Of a stretch of DNA of 64,000 nucleotides, positions 32,939 to 44,600 are shown in pieces. The position numbers were made by a program, and so were the translations under genes. The stretch lies in contig NW_019091385.1 in NCBI RefSeq assembly GCF_001949145.1, positions 831,525-895,524 on the forward strand, in the 5' to 3' direction. This DNA comes from Acanthaster planci (taxonomy: Eukaryota; Echinodermata; Asteroidea; Valvatida; Acanthasteridae). Numbering within the stretch: position 1 is the stretch's first letter; every line of letters starts with the position of its first letter. The notes below the pieces were generated by a model. It ran no database searches, was not told where the DNA came from, and worked only from the letters and a program-made list of their open reading frames with translations.

Positions 32939-33950
32939 ATGCCTTTCTGCGAGCTAAGCACCAGTGTCCCCAAGGCTAAAGTGGACGAGTCCTTTCTCAA
33001 GGAGTTCTCTCAACTGCTGGCGAGCATTATCGGCCGACCTGAAAGGGTGAGTAAATGCATCATCCGGGGGGGGTCTTTTAAATTCCATTTTGGAAGGCTT
33101 TAATTGCAAAGAATTCAAAAACTTGAGTCCCAAACCAGTTAAAGTGAGCTTCTGTTCTCAAATATTTCACATGCAAGTGAAAACTTTGGACTTATCAAAA
33201 TAATGCCTTTACTATCATGCTTGTCGATTTCATGTATAATGTTCCACTTGGTTTCTCTCCTTCTTTTAAGAAATCTTGAGCAGCTTGAAGCAGTACTCAT
33301 TGTTAACATTACTTCGTACTCAATGTGATATGATTTCACAGAGAGTGACCATCCAGGTTAACCCTGACCAGATCATGATGAAAGCTGGGTCGATGGAGCC
33401 AGTGGCTGTAACGGAGATACACGGGAACAACCCGGACTACTTCACCGACGCCATGAGGGAGAAGTGGGTGGCATCTCTCACGTCTTTCCTCTCTGACAAG
33501 CTTGGCATCACTGACCACGGCAGGTAAAAACAATGAAATCCCTCTTTTTCTCTCGAGTCTCCACATCACAGGCCAAATAATGATTTTGGCTGAAAACGTT
33601 TACGAAGTTCAAGAGAAGCTTTGCATCCTAACATTTAAATAAGATCTGTACTGAATTTTAAATTTCTTCTGTGAGTCGACTTAAGAAAAGGAAGATAATG
33701 GTTGATTGATTGCCAAGAAATTCAACTTGGTTTCAAACCGCGTATGGCCCGGTGGAATCAGTTTCATGTTGTTTTGTATGAAACATAGACTTGCATCAGT
33801 CCAAACTTTGCTTTTTGTATCTGTTTATGAATTCATTTTCATCGATCTTTATGGTTTTATATCGATAGGATCATTGTGTCCTTCCATCAGAAGGAGCCAA
33901 CTCATGTTGGGATTTTTGGAAAGCTTATTAGCCAGCGGCATTCAGAGTGA
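32939..33950 (+). CDS. MIF / D-dopachrome tautomerase family protein, copy B
   Basis: Exons 32939-33046, 33342-33523 and 33869-33950 have exactly the same lengths and phases as copy A and give 123 residues. It begins MPFCELSTSVPKA with the catalytic Pro2. It differs from A at scattered positions (for example IIGRPER against IVDGPEK, MMKAGSMEPVAV against IIRAGSMEPSAI, C-terminus KLISQRHSE against KLVSQMKPK). Arg occupies the position of MIF Lys32, keeping a basic residue, and the G-x-P context is the usual one. No stop or frameshift is present, so it appears functional. It probably arose by the ~3 kb tandem duplication that also produced A. Confidence 0.85.
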
Positions 33951-34700
33951 AGACGTTCTTGTCCAACTATGGTTGATGTTATTCAACAAGATTTAGAATA
34001 GGTTGGCTCAGTGGAAAGGATGGTGTCTTCCCATCAAAAACATTTTTCAATGGTATTCGCGCTTGGAGCAGATGAATGAGCTTTTAACCAAACTTCAATT
34101 TCTTGAAATTATATAAGAAAAAACCAAACAAACATTGATGACTTTTAAGATGTAGATGCTGTGAGAAATTGACGTTTTTATAAAATGTCTAAAGCTTGTA
34201 GTAACTCGCTTCTGCTGTAGGTTTCTTGCAAATTTGATGTTTTATTTTGCATAAAATGTTGAGGACTGGCAATACATTAATGTTTCACTGGTACGAGTGG
34301 CAGATTAAGAATTACCAAATTGTTACAATAACAAAGAGTTGCATACTCTTTCTCTTTATCAGTACTTTTCTTTTAAATATCGGTTAACAAAACAATGCCG
34401 GAACTGTTCCATGGACCATGATTATCTTTCTTGCAGAAATTAAACATATGACACCAGCCTTCTGAGGTCACTGACCTGTAAGCACTGTTTGCTGCAATCA
34501 AAACATGAATGTTACTTTTTTGTGGAAATTACCGTCATGAGTTGCTGTCTGATAGATAAGAACGCGAATGTTATCTTGTTTGTGCAAATTTACTGTCATG
34601 AGTTGCTGTCTGAGGGATAAGACTAAATGTTGCTTTAGTGCATTACAAATAGAGCAATACATTTTTAGTTTGTAAAACGTGCTTGCAGACAATTTAGTAT

Positions 34701-36535
34701 TGTGAATAATCAGATAGAAATAAAATAGAGACAGCTCACGAACTACGTGGTTTAATGATCATTGGTATATTATTAGCAGTTTTTCCCGAAAGAATATTGA
34801 ACTATGAACAATCCAAATGCAAGCAATAACCAGCTATGAAACATGCAAAATCTGGATGGGGAATATAAAGAATAGATAATCTTTGCCCATCTGAAAGTCC
34901 ACCGAGAGGCAATTGCAATCAGTGTCAATGACATGACAAAAAGTAAAATCATTGGCTTGTTTCATGTATCGGCCAACTTTTAAGATGATCGTTTTATACA
35001 TTTGCAAATAAATGTCCATATTCAAAATAAAAAAATTATAATTCCTTCCCTCAGCTATTCTAAATTAAATCAGTTCTCTCTGTTTTAGGAAAAAAAGTAA
35101 ATTTCAGCGGGAATATCTATACAAAAATTTATACAAATCTATAGCAAATGGTTTTGGTAGTACTTCAAGATTATTAGGTAACAAGTGAGTCTACCACAAC
35201 CAATGTCACACATTATTTCTGAAGGTTTAGGAATTGAGTATTTTAACAAGGGAACATTTATTGGCAGACTAAATTGCTGACAGATTTCCTCCATTACTGA
35301 ACATCAACACAGCTGACTCAACTATGGCATTTTTTTTCGATTCATGAATATTTCAAAGAAAAAGCCAAGAATGCAGAAAAATATACATCACACGGGATTA
35401 CTGACTCTAAGATAAATGGATACTGAGTGGATACAAATATTTGGAACTCATCAAAAGCAGGGACTTTGTTAAGATAAACTAATCCATATCTGAATGCAGC
35501 TGGTGGAGACAAATTTTTAAATAAACTTAAGAATCGTCCAAGTGGCATGATCAAACAGTATACATCATTATCATTTCAATCTCTACATCACAGAAAATGT
35601 CCACTTGTGGTTGGTGCTGCTTGTGCCAGTCAATTATCAAGTAAAACACAGAACATGAATATCAATGACAAAAACATTTGATAGTCCCTGCAAGATCAGT
35701 GTAGTCCCTCTGAACTGCAATCAAATCTGAACACTTCAGTCACTTCACTCCTGGATGAAGCTCCCTAAAATTGTTGACTTAATGTGGCAGTGTTGAGACT
35801 TTTGAAAATACAGTGTACAGGGGAAATAAAATGCTGGCAAAGTTCTAGCCACAAGATTGAAATTAAGAAAACAGAGTCGTGATGTTTCAATAAGCTAACA
35901 GACTTGTCTGACTTCTACCCTAACCTTCCACTGGTGATCGTTAAACAGAAAATACTTCACCTCTTGTTTGCTAAACCCCAACTGCAAGAATTTTAGACTC
36001 GTGATACATATTTTTCTATTAAATTTGTACAAAATCATAATGAGAAGGGTAATCACAACCGTAATCTAAAGTTCAGTTTTCTGCACATCAGCAAACTTAC
36101 CACAAGAGGGGGCTATTTTACCAACCTTTATATGAGGCTATCTCAGGGCTGCTATTCCAATCCACTTTGAGTTCACAACACAAGAGAGTTATTTCACGCT
36201 CATCCTATATTACTATATTGATCACAGGACGTGCACAACTTGACAGGTACTTACCATATTATTATTCTTTATTACTCAAAGCAAGGATTAGGACACTCAT
36301 TAGTAATTGGAGGCAAGATAACGCTAAAGAGTGCACTTCAAATAGAAGCAGCGCATTTTTCTCAGTCAACTGGAACCCTGCATGTTACATGTACATGGTG
36401 TGAAATGAGTTGAAATTCTCACGCCTTGACTGGGCTTTAGAGATATATTTGAGCAGAAATGCACCGTTTAGCATGATGTGTTTCACCTGTTGTGATGATG
36501 GTTGTCTTCTGAACCTAACCACAAGAGGGCGCTGT
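34701..36535. other. Intergenic; probable aldolase 3' UTR at right
   Basis: AT-rich with no supported coding exon. The aldolase gene is on the minus strand, so its 3' untranslated region should extend left of 36536; several TTTATT strings (AATAAA on the minus strand) are present but none can be singled out. Confidence 0.4.
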
Positions 36536-39500
36536 TTAGTATTGGTGGTCAGCTACAAACAGAGACTGCCCTCCTGCAGCCCCAGTGGCTCCGCCTCCAT
36601 ATTTTCCCTGTGCAGCTAAGCCATTAGCCTGCAGAAGAAAACATCCATTAATGGAGTCAGACGGGCACAGATTAATTGCCTCTTATTTCAGGAGTGGCCC
36701 TGGTTAACACCCCACCAGGGCTGACTTCAAATTGTCAATGAGAAAAACCTCTTGATTTGAAATAGATTCGCTTTGTAATAGATAACAACAGGGTGTGTCA
36801 GAATTTACCAGAAGTGAACCAGTAAGCTATATATGGCAATTTATGTATTGATTGAAATCAAATTTAACAAGCCTTAGAGATTGTGTAAAACAAAGTACGA
36901 CTTGTCACCAAAAGGTCATGGGTTTGAATCCATGGGTGTAAATTTTGCCCTCTTGGCAACGCTTATTTCTATATATCAGCTGGAGGGTACTTGAGATGGA
37001 CTCCAATCATCGAGGGGCGTTGGTAGGGAGGGTGAGTGGGGTTGAGTTTGTGTCTACCATGGGCAGACATTTCTTGTCACATGTGGAAAGGATGATTTCT
37101 GAAAGGTCATTCTTGAGGAGAGCGTGACACAGCACATGGTCCAAGGTCCCACTTCAATTAGAGGCGAGGGGTGATTATTACATTGGTAATCCCCTAGGTC
37201 AAAAAGTAGGGAAGGGGGCATATATACTTGTTATGGAGCCCACAGCTGAGTGAGGGAGTTAAATCATACACATTCTATGGGAGCTCTCAGGCAAAAGATT
37301 AAGTACGGACAATTCAAGTCTGTTCAGTTGTGGTCCACAAAATCAGACATGTCTTTGCCCAAGAAATCTTGCGAATCAAGGACACACTACAAGTTCTAGG
37401 CCTCACTTGTGCACGCTTGAGCAGTTCGTCCTGTCCTGCCTTGACATTCTCCGCCTTGCCTCCCCAAGCCTTGAGCACGCTAGCTTGCAGAGCTCGGCCG
37501 TAGGAGAAGGTCAGTGCCCAAGGCTTCTTGCCGGGGTAAGCATTGATGGCGTTCAAGTTGCATGACGCCTCCTCCTCTGACTGGCCACCAGACAGGAAGC
37601 ACACGCCTACATTGTGGGAAAAGAAACATCTTGTGATTCTGGTATGACTTCACCCCATGAACCTTGACAGGGCAAGTGACAAGCGACTCAAATGAACTGC
37701 AACAAATGCATTGGTTTATCACTGTTCCTCTTACACTACTTGCAACCTGACTTGACTCGATTACAGCTCCACTTAAAATCAAAACTTCTTCCTCAAAAAG
37801 TCATTTCCACTAATCCTTCTTTTACCGTAATATATTAAACCACGACCTATGACCTGACACGTGACCTGTGACCTACAAATGACTGAGCCTAGTCACCTGG
37901 CATGGCTGGGGGTACAGTCCTCTGCAGAGTGATCACCGTGGCCTGGCCCACTTGTTCTGGAGTGTACTTGGTGAGGCAGCTCTGCCCTGCCATCACCATG
38001 TTGGGCTTGAGTAAAGTGCCCTCCAAGAAGACGTGATTATCAATCAGAGCCTTGTAGGTGTGGGACAGTACCTAAGAGAAGAACCATTAACGAACAGGTA
38101 AAGAGACCCATGAGATGATACAAATGATCTGGATGTGGCTAGAAACAATATGTTAGACTATGCAAGCCGCTAGCCTGTAGTTAGTCAGCCATTTCCTATA
38201 GAGTTCTGTAATATTGCCTGCCGTGGCCAAGAAAATCTGATACAGCCTGATATCAAAGCAAAGGAGACAGGCTGCAAAATGAATTCTGTCAGTTGGTAGA
38301 TGTTCAAAAGCTCCAAACACCATTTGTTTGGAGTTGTTGAAGTACGGATGCCAGACAAGGAGAAACTGACCTTCTCTGTGACAAACTGACATCTGGCCAA
38401 GTCGTGTGAACCATCAGAGAGGACCTCGGGTTCCACGATGGGCACCAGACCATTCTGCAAGGTGAGAACAAAAAGATCAGGAAGAGAGACAATCGCAGGC
38501 CACAGCCACTCACATGAGGGTCTACCTCTCATTCTACCTTACTTACTGGTTCCTGGAGGGTTTGGGTAAAGAGAAAATGAGTTCAAGGTTGAAACTGTTC
38601 ATCGTACCTGCTGACAGATGCTTGCGTAGCGAGCCAGGACGTTAGCGTTCTCCCTCATGGCTACATCCGATGGGGTCAGGTCGGTGATCTTCAGTACACA
38701 ACGCCATTTAGCAAAGCGGGCCCCATCCTTATAGTACTGGGCACAGCGTGTGCCCAAATCATCCAAGCCTTGGGTGGTGCACTCGCCCCCGTTGAATCCA
38801 GCCAGGGGCACCACGCCCTTGTCAACCTTAGGAATTTGGAAACAGGTTAACAATGGGTCAACATCTGCGTGCAATCAAGGACACTGAATTTGGTATAAAT
38901 GTGACTAAGCCCATAATTAAGTTTTTTGAGATTTAACAAGAACTTTCCTCTAAAGTCAGGACTCTCTTTGCCTGTTTTGTGGAAGCAACCTTCAGCAAAA
39001 TCCAAAAGGCTTCCCTCAACCACAAACATGACTACATCTCAAACAAGACTAACAAGTACTTTGTTACTGATTTAGTTTTTTTTTGCCACATTATTAATAA
39101 TTATTTTTCACAGGGTAACTTCCAGTTTCACCTTTCTGCAGATCGCTCGTGCAAACAATACTCCAATAATTACGATATGATTACAATAAAAATCTGTAAT
39201 TCTATTAATTAAAAGACTATATAGAGGTACAGCTTAATCAAACTTCAAGCCAAAAATTCTGGATGCTAAAATCAAAAACAGCATGAAAAGACCAACCTTG
39301 ATGCCAGGAACAATGCCCCTCTGCTTGATGAGCTCAACAAAGGGTGTTCCATCATCTGCCTTCTGGTAGAGGGTCTCATGGAACAGGATCACCCCGCTGA
39401 TGTTGTTACCGATGGCAGGGTCCGTAGTGAACAGAAGCTGACGGTACAGACGGCGATTCTCTTCCGTGTTCTCCACACCGATGTTGGCCAGGCGCTTGCC

Positions 39501-40177
39501 CATGGTTCCTGATAATGAAAGGTATGGAGTTTGCGCCTAACTGCACATAAAATATTGGTGGTAAAATGGCACAATAATGAAACAGGCTGAAGAGATACCA
39601 TCCCTCTGCACCCAGACTGCCTTTAAACTGCGTGAGTCTGGCTACACTCATTTTGGAGATTGCACTTCATGCTTTTTCAATGGTTTCTTGTTAAAGGGAC
39701 CATTACCTAGGACCAGCTGGAAGGAGTCTATTGGTTACATGTGCACTGTACTACTGGACTCACACTGCGCTGGTTTACAAGTCTCGACTTGGCATTTATC
39801 TTGGATTTCAAGCCCCAATTTTACAAGTTTAGTACCAGAATGGGAGCTCAATACAACTCCCTGTTCTTCCAGAGAAGCACTTGATATCTAAAGTTTGAAA
39901 GGTTATCATTTGGCTGCCACAGTAAATGTCTCAAACAGAATATGGTGCTAAAAATGAAGCCCTGACAGGGTCTGAGATCTGAAAAGGTGCGGGGGAGGGG
40001 CATCGTCATTTAGCTGTCCTTGGTAAGTGACCCATGGCCATCCACAGTTTCTGATGGGGGTAAAACGGACTCACCTGTACTCTCATCGGCTGCCAAGATG
40101 CCCTTTCCTGGGGCAATGATCTTGTTGGCTGTCTCCACCAGTTCTCTCTTCAGCTCAGGGGTCAGGTACGGTGCCAT
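36536..40177 (-). CDS. Fructose-bisphosphate aldolase, class I
   Basis: This glycolytic and gluconeogenic enzyme cleaves fructose-1,6-bisphosphate into dihydroxyacetone phosphate and glyceraldehyde-3-phosphate in the cytosol. CDS exons (minus): 40177-40075, 39508-39297, 38826-38608, 38454-38371, 38071-37897, 37606-37407, 36628-36536; they join in phase to 361 residues (vertebrate enzymes have 364). Visible landmarks are [11 protein letters not shown] (active-site Asp), KWRCVLKI (catalytic Lys of the 146 region), PIVEPEV (Glu of the 187 region), the Schiff-base Lys in [22 protein letters not shown], and the C-terminal Tyr in ADHQY. The untranslated part of the first coding exon reaches 40222 (acceptor CCCGCAG). 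One donor is unusual (ATCAAG|GTTGGT at 39297). Subtype (A, B or C) is a vertebrate split and is not assigned. Confidence 0.97.
37850..37874. promoter_or_regulatory. Cluster of TGACCT half-sites around a CACGTG E-box (aldolase intron)
   Basis: Three TGACCT half-sites (37850, 37862, 37869) surround the E-box CACGTG (37858-37863) just downstream (gene sense) of a coding exon start region. Such words are bound by nuclear receptors and bHLH factors in animals; function here is only a motif-level guess. Confidence 0.25.
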
Positions 40178-40719
40178 TTTGATCGGATGAGACTGGTCTT
40201 GCTTTCAAGATGACAAAGAAATCTGCGGGAGAGGATTTGATGAAAGGAGCCTGTGAGTAAAGACAGAGATCATGAGCAATTTCAGAAGAACTACTGAGCA
40301 CATACATGTACATAGCAAACATTGGTTTCGAGCCACAATACCATACCATAAAATACCAGCTGGTTTTCTGCTAAGCACAAACATCTACTTAGCAATGTTA
40401 TTTTCTCAGCCACTTCATGACACTGCACCTGTGGGTCTGGCACCTGTACCTGTTGCTTCTGACATTGCACTGACCGTGATGCACCCTGGCCAATCTGGCC
40501 TCTGACAAGTCCCAGTGACAAAGATCTCAACCACGTGTTGATGGGAAATGTGGCACTCACATACACAGCCCCTTTTCTTTTTTAAATGTATTTAAACTAA
40601 TCAGGTAAAAAGTGTTCTCATGTACTGCCAGTCTGTCTCTACAGTATCTGAGAAAGTCGGACAGTCCATGTACCAAGGAAGTTAAGAGCATCCATAAATG
40701 ACGTCCATGTATGCAAGTA

Positions 40720-40894
40720 CAGTCGAACCTCGTTAATAAGAGCACTGTTAATACAAGAGTCTGTTTATAACAAGGAAAATTTTAGTTCCCAATCCTTTGT
40801 TTATCATTGTTTTCATTCCTGATAATACAAGGTTCCTGTTATAACAAGGTAATATGCCAAGTCCGAAGGGCCTCTTATTAACGAGGTTTGACTG
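40720..40894. mobile_element. Miniature pogo/Tigger-like element (175 bp)
   Basis: The ends CAGTCGAACCTCGTTAATAAGAG and its inverted counterpart CTCTTATTAACGAGG-TTTGACTG are near-perfect terminal inverted repeats. A TA dinucleotide flanks both sides (40718-40719 and 40895-40896). The CAGT(C/T)GAACCTCGTTA-type terminus with TA target duplication is the signature of pogo/Tigger-like Tc1-mariner elements. Internal sequence holds further ATAACAAGG/TAATACAAG words and no coding capacity. Confidence 0.8.
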
Positions 40895-41365
40895 TACTTG
40901 TACATGTATGTACATTTTATGATAAGAATCAAAGGCAAAAAACATATGCTGGTTAGTTCTTGTAGGAAGTGGAGAGAAATAACCGGAAGCTGAACTACGA
41001 AAGACTGACTGTATACAGATGAAGGTACCAGCATCGTTAAACCCTGAACACTTCCTCAGACTAAAGCCTACTGGACAAAAATTGTGATGCTGTCAGATAT
41101 CAAGAGAGGACCAGTCACTGTGTGACAGTAATGACTCTGCAATTTACGATGACTCGGTACTTTCATTTGTCATCTTATCTCATTTTTATGCAGATTTGTA
41201 GTTTACATGGGTCTGCGAGAATCAAACGTTTTGGTACATGCATATATTTTCCTCCAGCATGACACATTTCTTCAGGTGTAAATTTGTTGAATTGTCTTTT
41301 GACAACCAACAACTACCTGTACTTGTAAATATTTCTTTTCAATGTTTCAGTAAACGGATAAGTAG

Positions 41366-41697
41366 ACCAAAAAATCCGACACCTGACAAGGTGGAGTACT
41401 ATAAGTCCCTTAAAATACTGCAGTAAAGTCTGACACCTGATTACGGGATGTACTATAAATTCCCCAAAATACTGCAGCAAAATCTGACACTTGACTGGGT
41501 GGTGTACTATAAATCCCCCAAAACACTGCAGCAAATCTGACACCTGACTAAGCAGTGTACTATAAATTCCCCAAAATACTGCAGCAAAATCTGACACTTG
41601 ACTAGGTGGTGTACTATAAATCCCCCAAAACACTGCAGCAAATCTGACACCTGACTAAGCAGTGTACTATAAATCCCCCAAAACACTGCAGCACAGG
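41366..41697. repeat. 53-54 bp minisatellite, six units, alternating two subtypes
   Basis: (C/T)GACAC recurs at 41378, 41431, 41485, 41538, 41592 and 41645 (periods 53, 54, 53, 54, 53). Each unit has ACTGCAG, TCTGACACTTGACT/CCTGACT and GTACTATAAAT..CCCC. The last units alternate a 54-bp form (AAAATACTGCAGCAAAATC) and a 53-bp form (AAACACTGCAGCAAATC), so a ~107-bp higher-order dimer has begun to amplify. The long minus-strand frame through it (FWGIYST..) is a by-product. Confidence 0.9.
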
Positions 41698-44600
41698 TAA
41701 CCAAAATGTACAGAGTACATATATGTATTAAATAAAACTTTATACAAGGAAGTACATGTATGAGATACAAGTCGAAGACTCACCTCACAGAAAAAAACTG
41801 AATACCGTATGGATTTCCTGTTACACACTATGACTTGTGCTAGTTAAAAAGCCTTGCCCTCACTACACAATACCACCAAGGATGGCTATGCCACGTCTGC
41901 AGTAAAGTTTTTATACTCTGCATGTATTGTGCATGTACAGAAAAAATGAATGGTAGGTTTTATGCTGATGCTCAGCTGTGTAGGGTCCTTATGAATATCC
42001 ATGATTTCCTGACCCAAACCCTGCCACGCCTCTGGAAAGTAGCCAATCACATGGACGCTTACTTTGAGCCACCTTTGTGCAGTAAACAGCAACAGGCTTG
42101 GCCAATGATACAGTTTGTTTGAGAAAGGAGTGGATTGTGGTATATTGCAGAGTCACTATGTGAGAGAATTGTGGGTGGGAAAAGGTCATATTCTAAAACC
42201 AACAACTGCGCTTCAACAAACAGGAAGATAGTTTGTGATAAGCTGTTCTACCTGGAATGGAGCAAGGTCACAGCACAATAGTAGTCAGGTAGCTTAGCAT
42301 AATGGTTCCCAGTTTGAAAAGACCGAGAGACAAAGACCTTTATTGCTATTCAGTCAGAAGAATTCCTGAATCTGCAAACTTCAAACACTATGCAGTGAAA
42401 TGCTCTCCCCACTATGAAATCCCACCCCATGAAAAATTTCATTTCAAAGAGACTGGGCCAACTGTGACAGTTCTGTAGTCCAGGATAGTATGGCAAATTA
42501 AGAAGAATTGGGGAGAATTTAGACCGCATAGGAATTGGGAGAAATTAATCAATCTTAAGGGTTTGGCCATTCTAAAAAATCTGAAAACTGAACACAGATC
42601 TATTATCAGCACAGCCAATAAACCCAAGGAGTATACATCACAATCACTACGTGATAAAATGACAACATTTATTTACTACTATTCTTAATATTTAGAACTG
42701 TACACACATTTTTCTGTGGTGATTTTTCGAGGTCCATGCAGTCTCTTTAAGGCAGTGCATAACTTGACCTTCTTCTGGGACTCGGCCCTAACATGGATAT
42801 TGCAGCATGCAGTGAGTGCATGAACATGTACAGCACACGTGGACATTACCTATCTTCACATTATGTACTGGCATAAGGGATGCTATTTACTGCCCTTCAC
42901 TGACATGTACACCACATGTACCCGAGCAGCACAGTAATTTGGCGACACAGCGCCTTGTGTACACATACACGCACAGTATGTAACAATTTATAAAGAGAAA
43001 CCATCCAGGATTGTTCTTATTCCATTTTGTTCACACTGATTGGTTAATAATTTCATGGTACATGCATTCAATATGAAATTTACAAATGAGACCATAGTCC
43101 ACGAATAATACCTCTTAGGAGAACTTTGCCATATATTGTACATGTTGTAAGTCAGTCTGCAACAGCTGTGAACTAGGCGTAGATATGACTCCACAAAACA
43201 AACACGGAATGAAAATAATAACCGACATGGCCACATACACACACTGTGTAACATTTGAAGACCATTAACCAAGGTTCCATCCAGGAATCAAAGATGCGCC
43301 CCTCTCCTGGGACAAAATTGTACACTGACATTAGTTGGTGCTATGTAGGCCACATTTCCACTGCACCCAGTCTTTTGGAGAGAAATGTGAAGATCAACCG
43401 GTATTCACAAGTGTTGAGCATGTAAAAAAAAATAATAATAATTTTGAACAAACAAAAACTGCGTGTCCAAATTTGTTTTTGCCGATCCTTGGGACAGGTG
43501 GACAGAGTGATGTGGCAAGATGCGACACTACCAGATCACATCTGCTGCGTTCATGTCATTGCATCATATTGTCTAATATACATGTACAGACAATTGAAAA
43601 CATTAATCTAATCATTAGATTAATAGGAAAAGAGAAAAGAACCAATCATATATTTAGACGGCAAGTATGCATGTTGGATTTGAACAACCCCGGGATTGTT
43701 GGAGCTTCATTTTACAGATGGAAAAAAAAAAGTTTAAAGAGAAAATGCACGCAAAATAACACTGAAGCAATAAAGGGCTTTGTACACATTATCATGAAAA
43801 ATATGGAGCATACATGTCAATGGACAAATGTCAGGGGAATCTTTAAATTCACAAATTTCCTTATTAAGTCGAGTGTAGCGGTGCCTCACTATCTTAATTA
43901 AAAAGGTTACATACATACATGAAAATACTGTATTTGACTTCCTTGCTATGCGTGGCATCCATATCGCTCCATATCATTGCATGATGCTAAGTATCACAGT
44001 ATCAGTCACACATCGGGTCATATCCTATACTGTAATACACGTAGGTGCAGGTGCATGTATAAGGTGCACACATCCACAGACATGGAGCTGGGATACCGCT
44101 GATCAAAAGGTGTAATAACTAATATAATACAAATCATCACAGACAGGCAAGCGGTCCTGTGTCTAGGCCACAAAGCACACACAAGGTTTAGTGAAAAGGA
44201 AACGGAATTTTGCTATACATGTAGGTTATGCATAATGCTAAAACTGAATGTGTGACAAAGTTGACTGAATTCTAAGACCCTGAGAAATGGTCCAACGAGT
44301 GCAACAGTTGGATCTTAGGAATGAAATGTCAAAATTAGAGATAAATTAGATGTACAAGCTTCTGTTAAACATGTGAACTGATTCAACGAGTGAAAATGCT
44401 ATCTTATTACATACCTTGAAATCGGTCAACAAAAAAGGGATTTTAACCTTACATGGCACAAGACAAAAAGCTGGAATGGGATCATATTTATCAAACACAG
44501 CTGAATTAAAGAATAGTCATCTACACAAAAAGTACCAATGTGTCAAGATTAGCATTTAAAGTTTTATTAATAATGCCCCAAATGCCAAATTGGTCCATTC

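Larger units (their letters stand above)
31890..34700 (+). repeat. Direct duplication unit 2 (MIF-like gene B)
   Basis: Second unit of the tandem duplication; shared landmarks are listed for unit 1. Each unit also contains, near its 3' end, an internal repeat of an AATGTTATCTTGTTTGTG..GTTGCTGTCTGA phrase (twice in each unit). Confidence 0.8.

Noticed and set aside
29759-33950. The two MIF-like genes as allelic haplotypes wrongly placed in tandem
   Set aside because: Amino-acid changes, a different intron 1 size and flank divergence are greater than expected for alleles, though read depth was not available to exclude it formally.
36900-36940. GGTTTGAATCC resembling a tRNA T-loop
   Set aside because: No acceptor stem, D-loop or anticodon arm can be built around it; no tRNA was found anywhere in the window.
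41366-41697. Possible CRISPR array
   Set aside because: The units are contiguous tandem repeats without unique spacers, in a eukaryotic genome.
41313-41770. Minus-strand frames with repeated FWGIYST units, possibly a repeat protein
   Set aside because: They are produced by the 53-54 bp minisatellite; the mixed unit lengths break the frame, so it is not a protein repeat.
43335-43901. 188-codon plus-strand open frame
   Set aside because: The composition is that of AT-rich random sequence (runs of Lys, Asn, Ile), it shows no domain or splice support, and it begins in non-coding-looking sequence.
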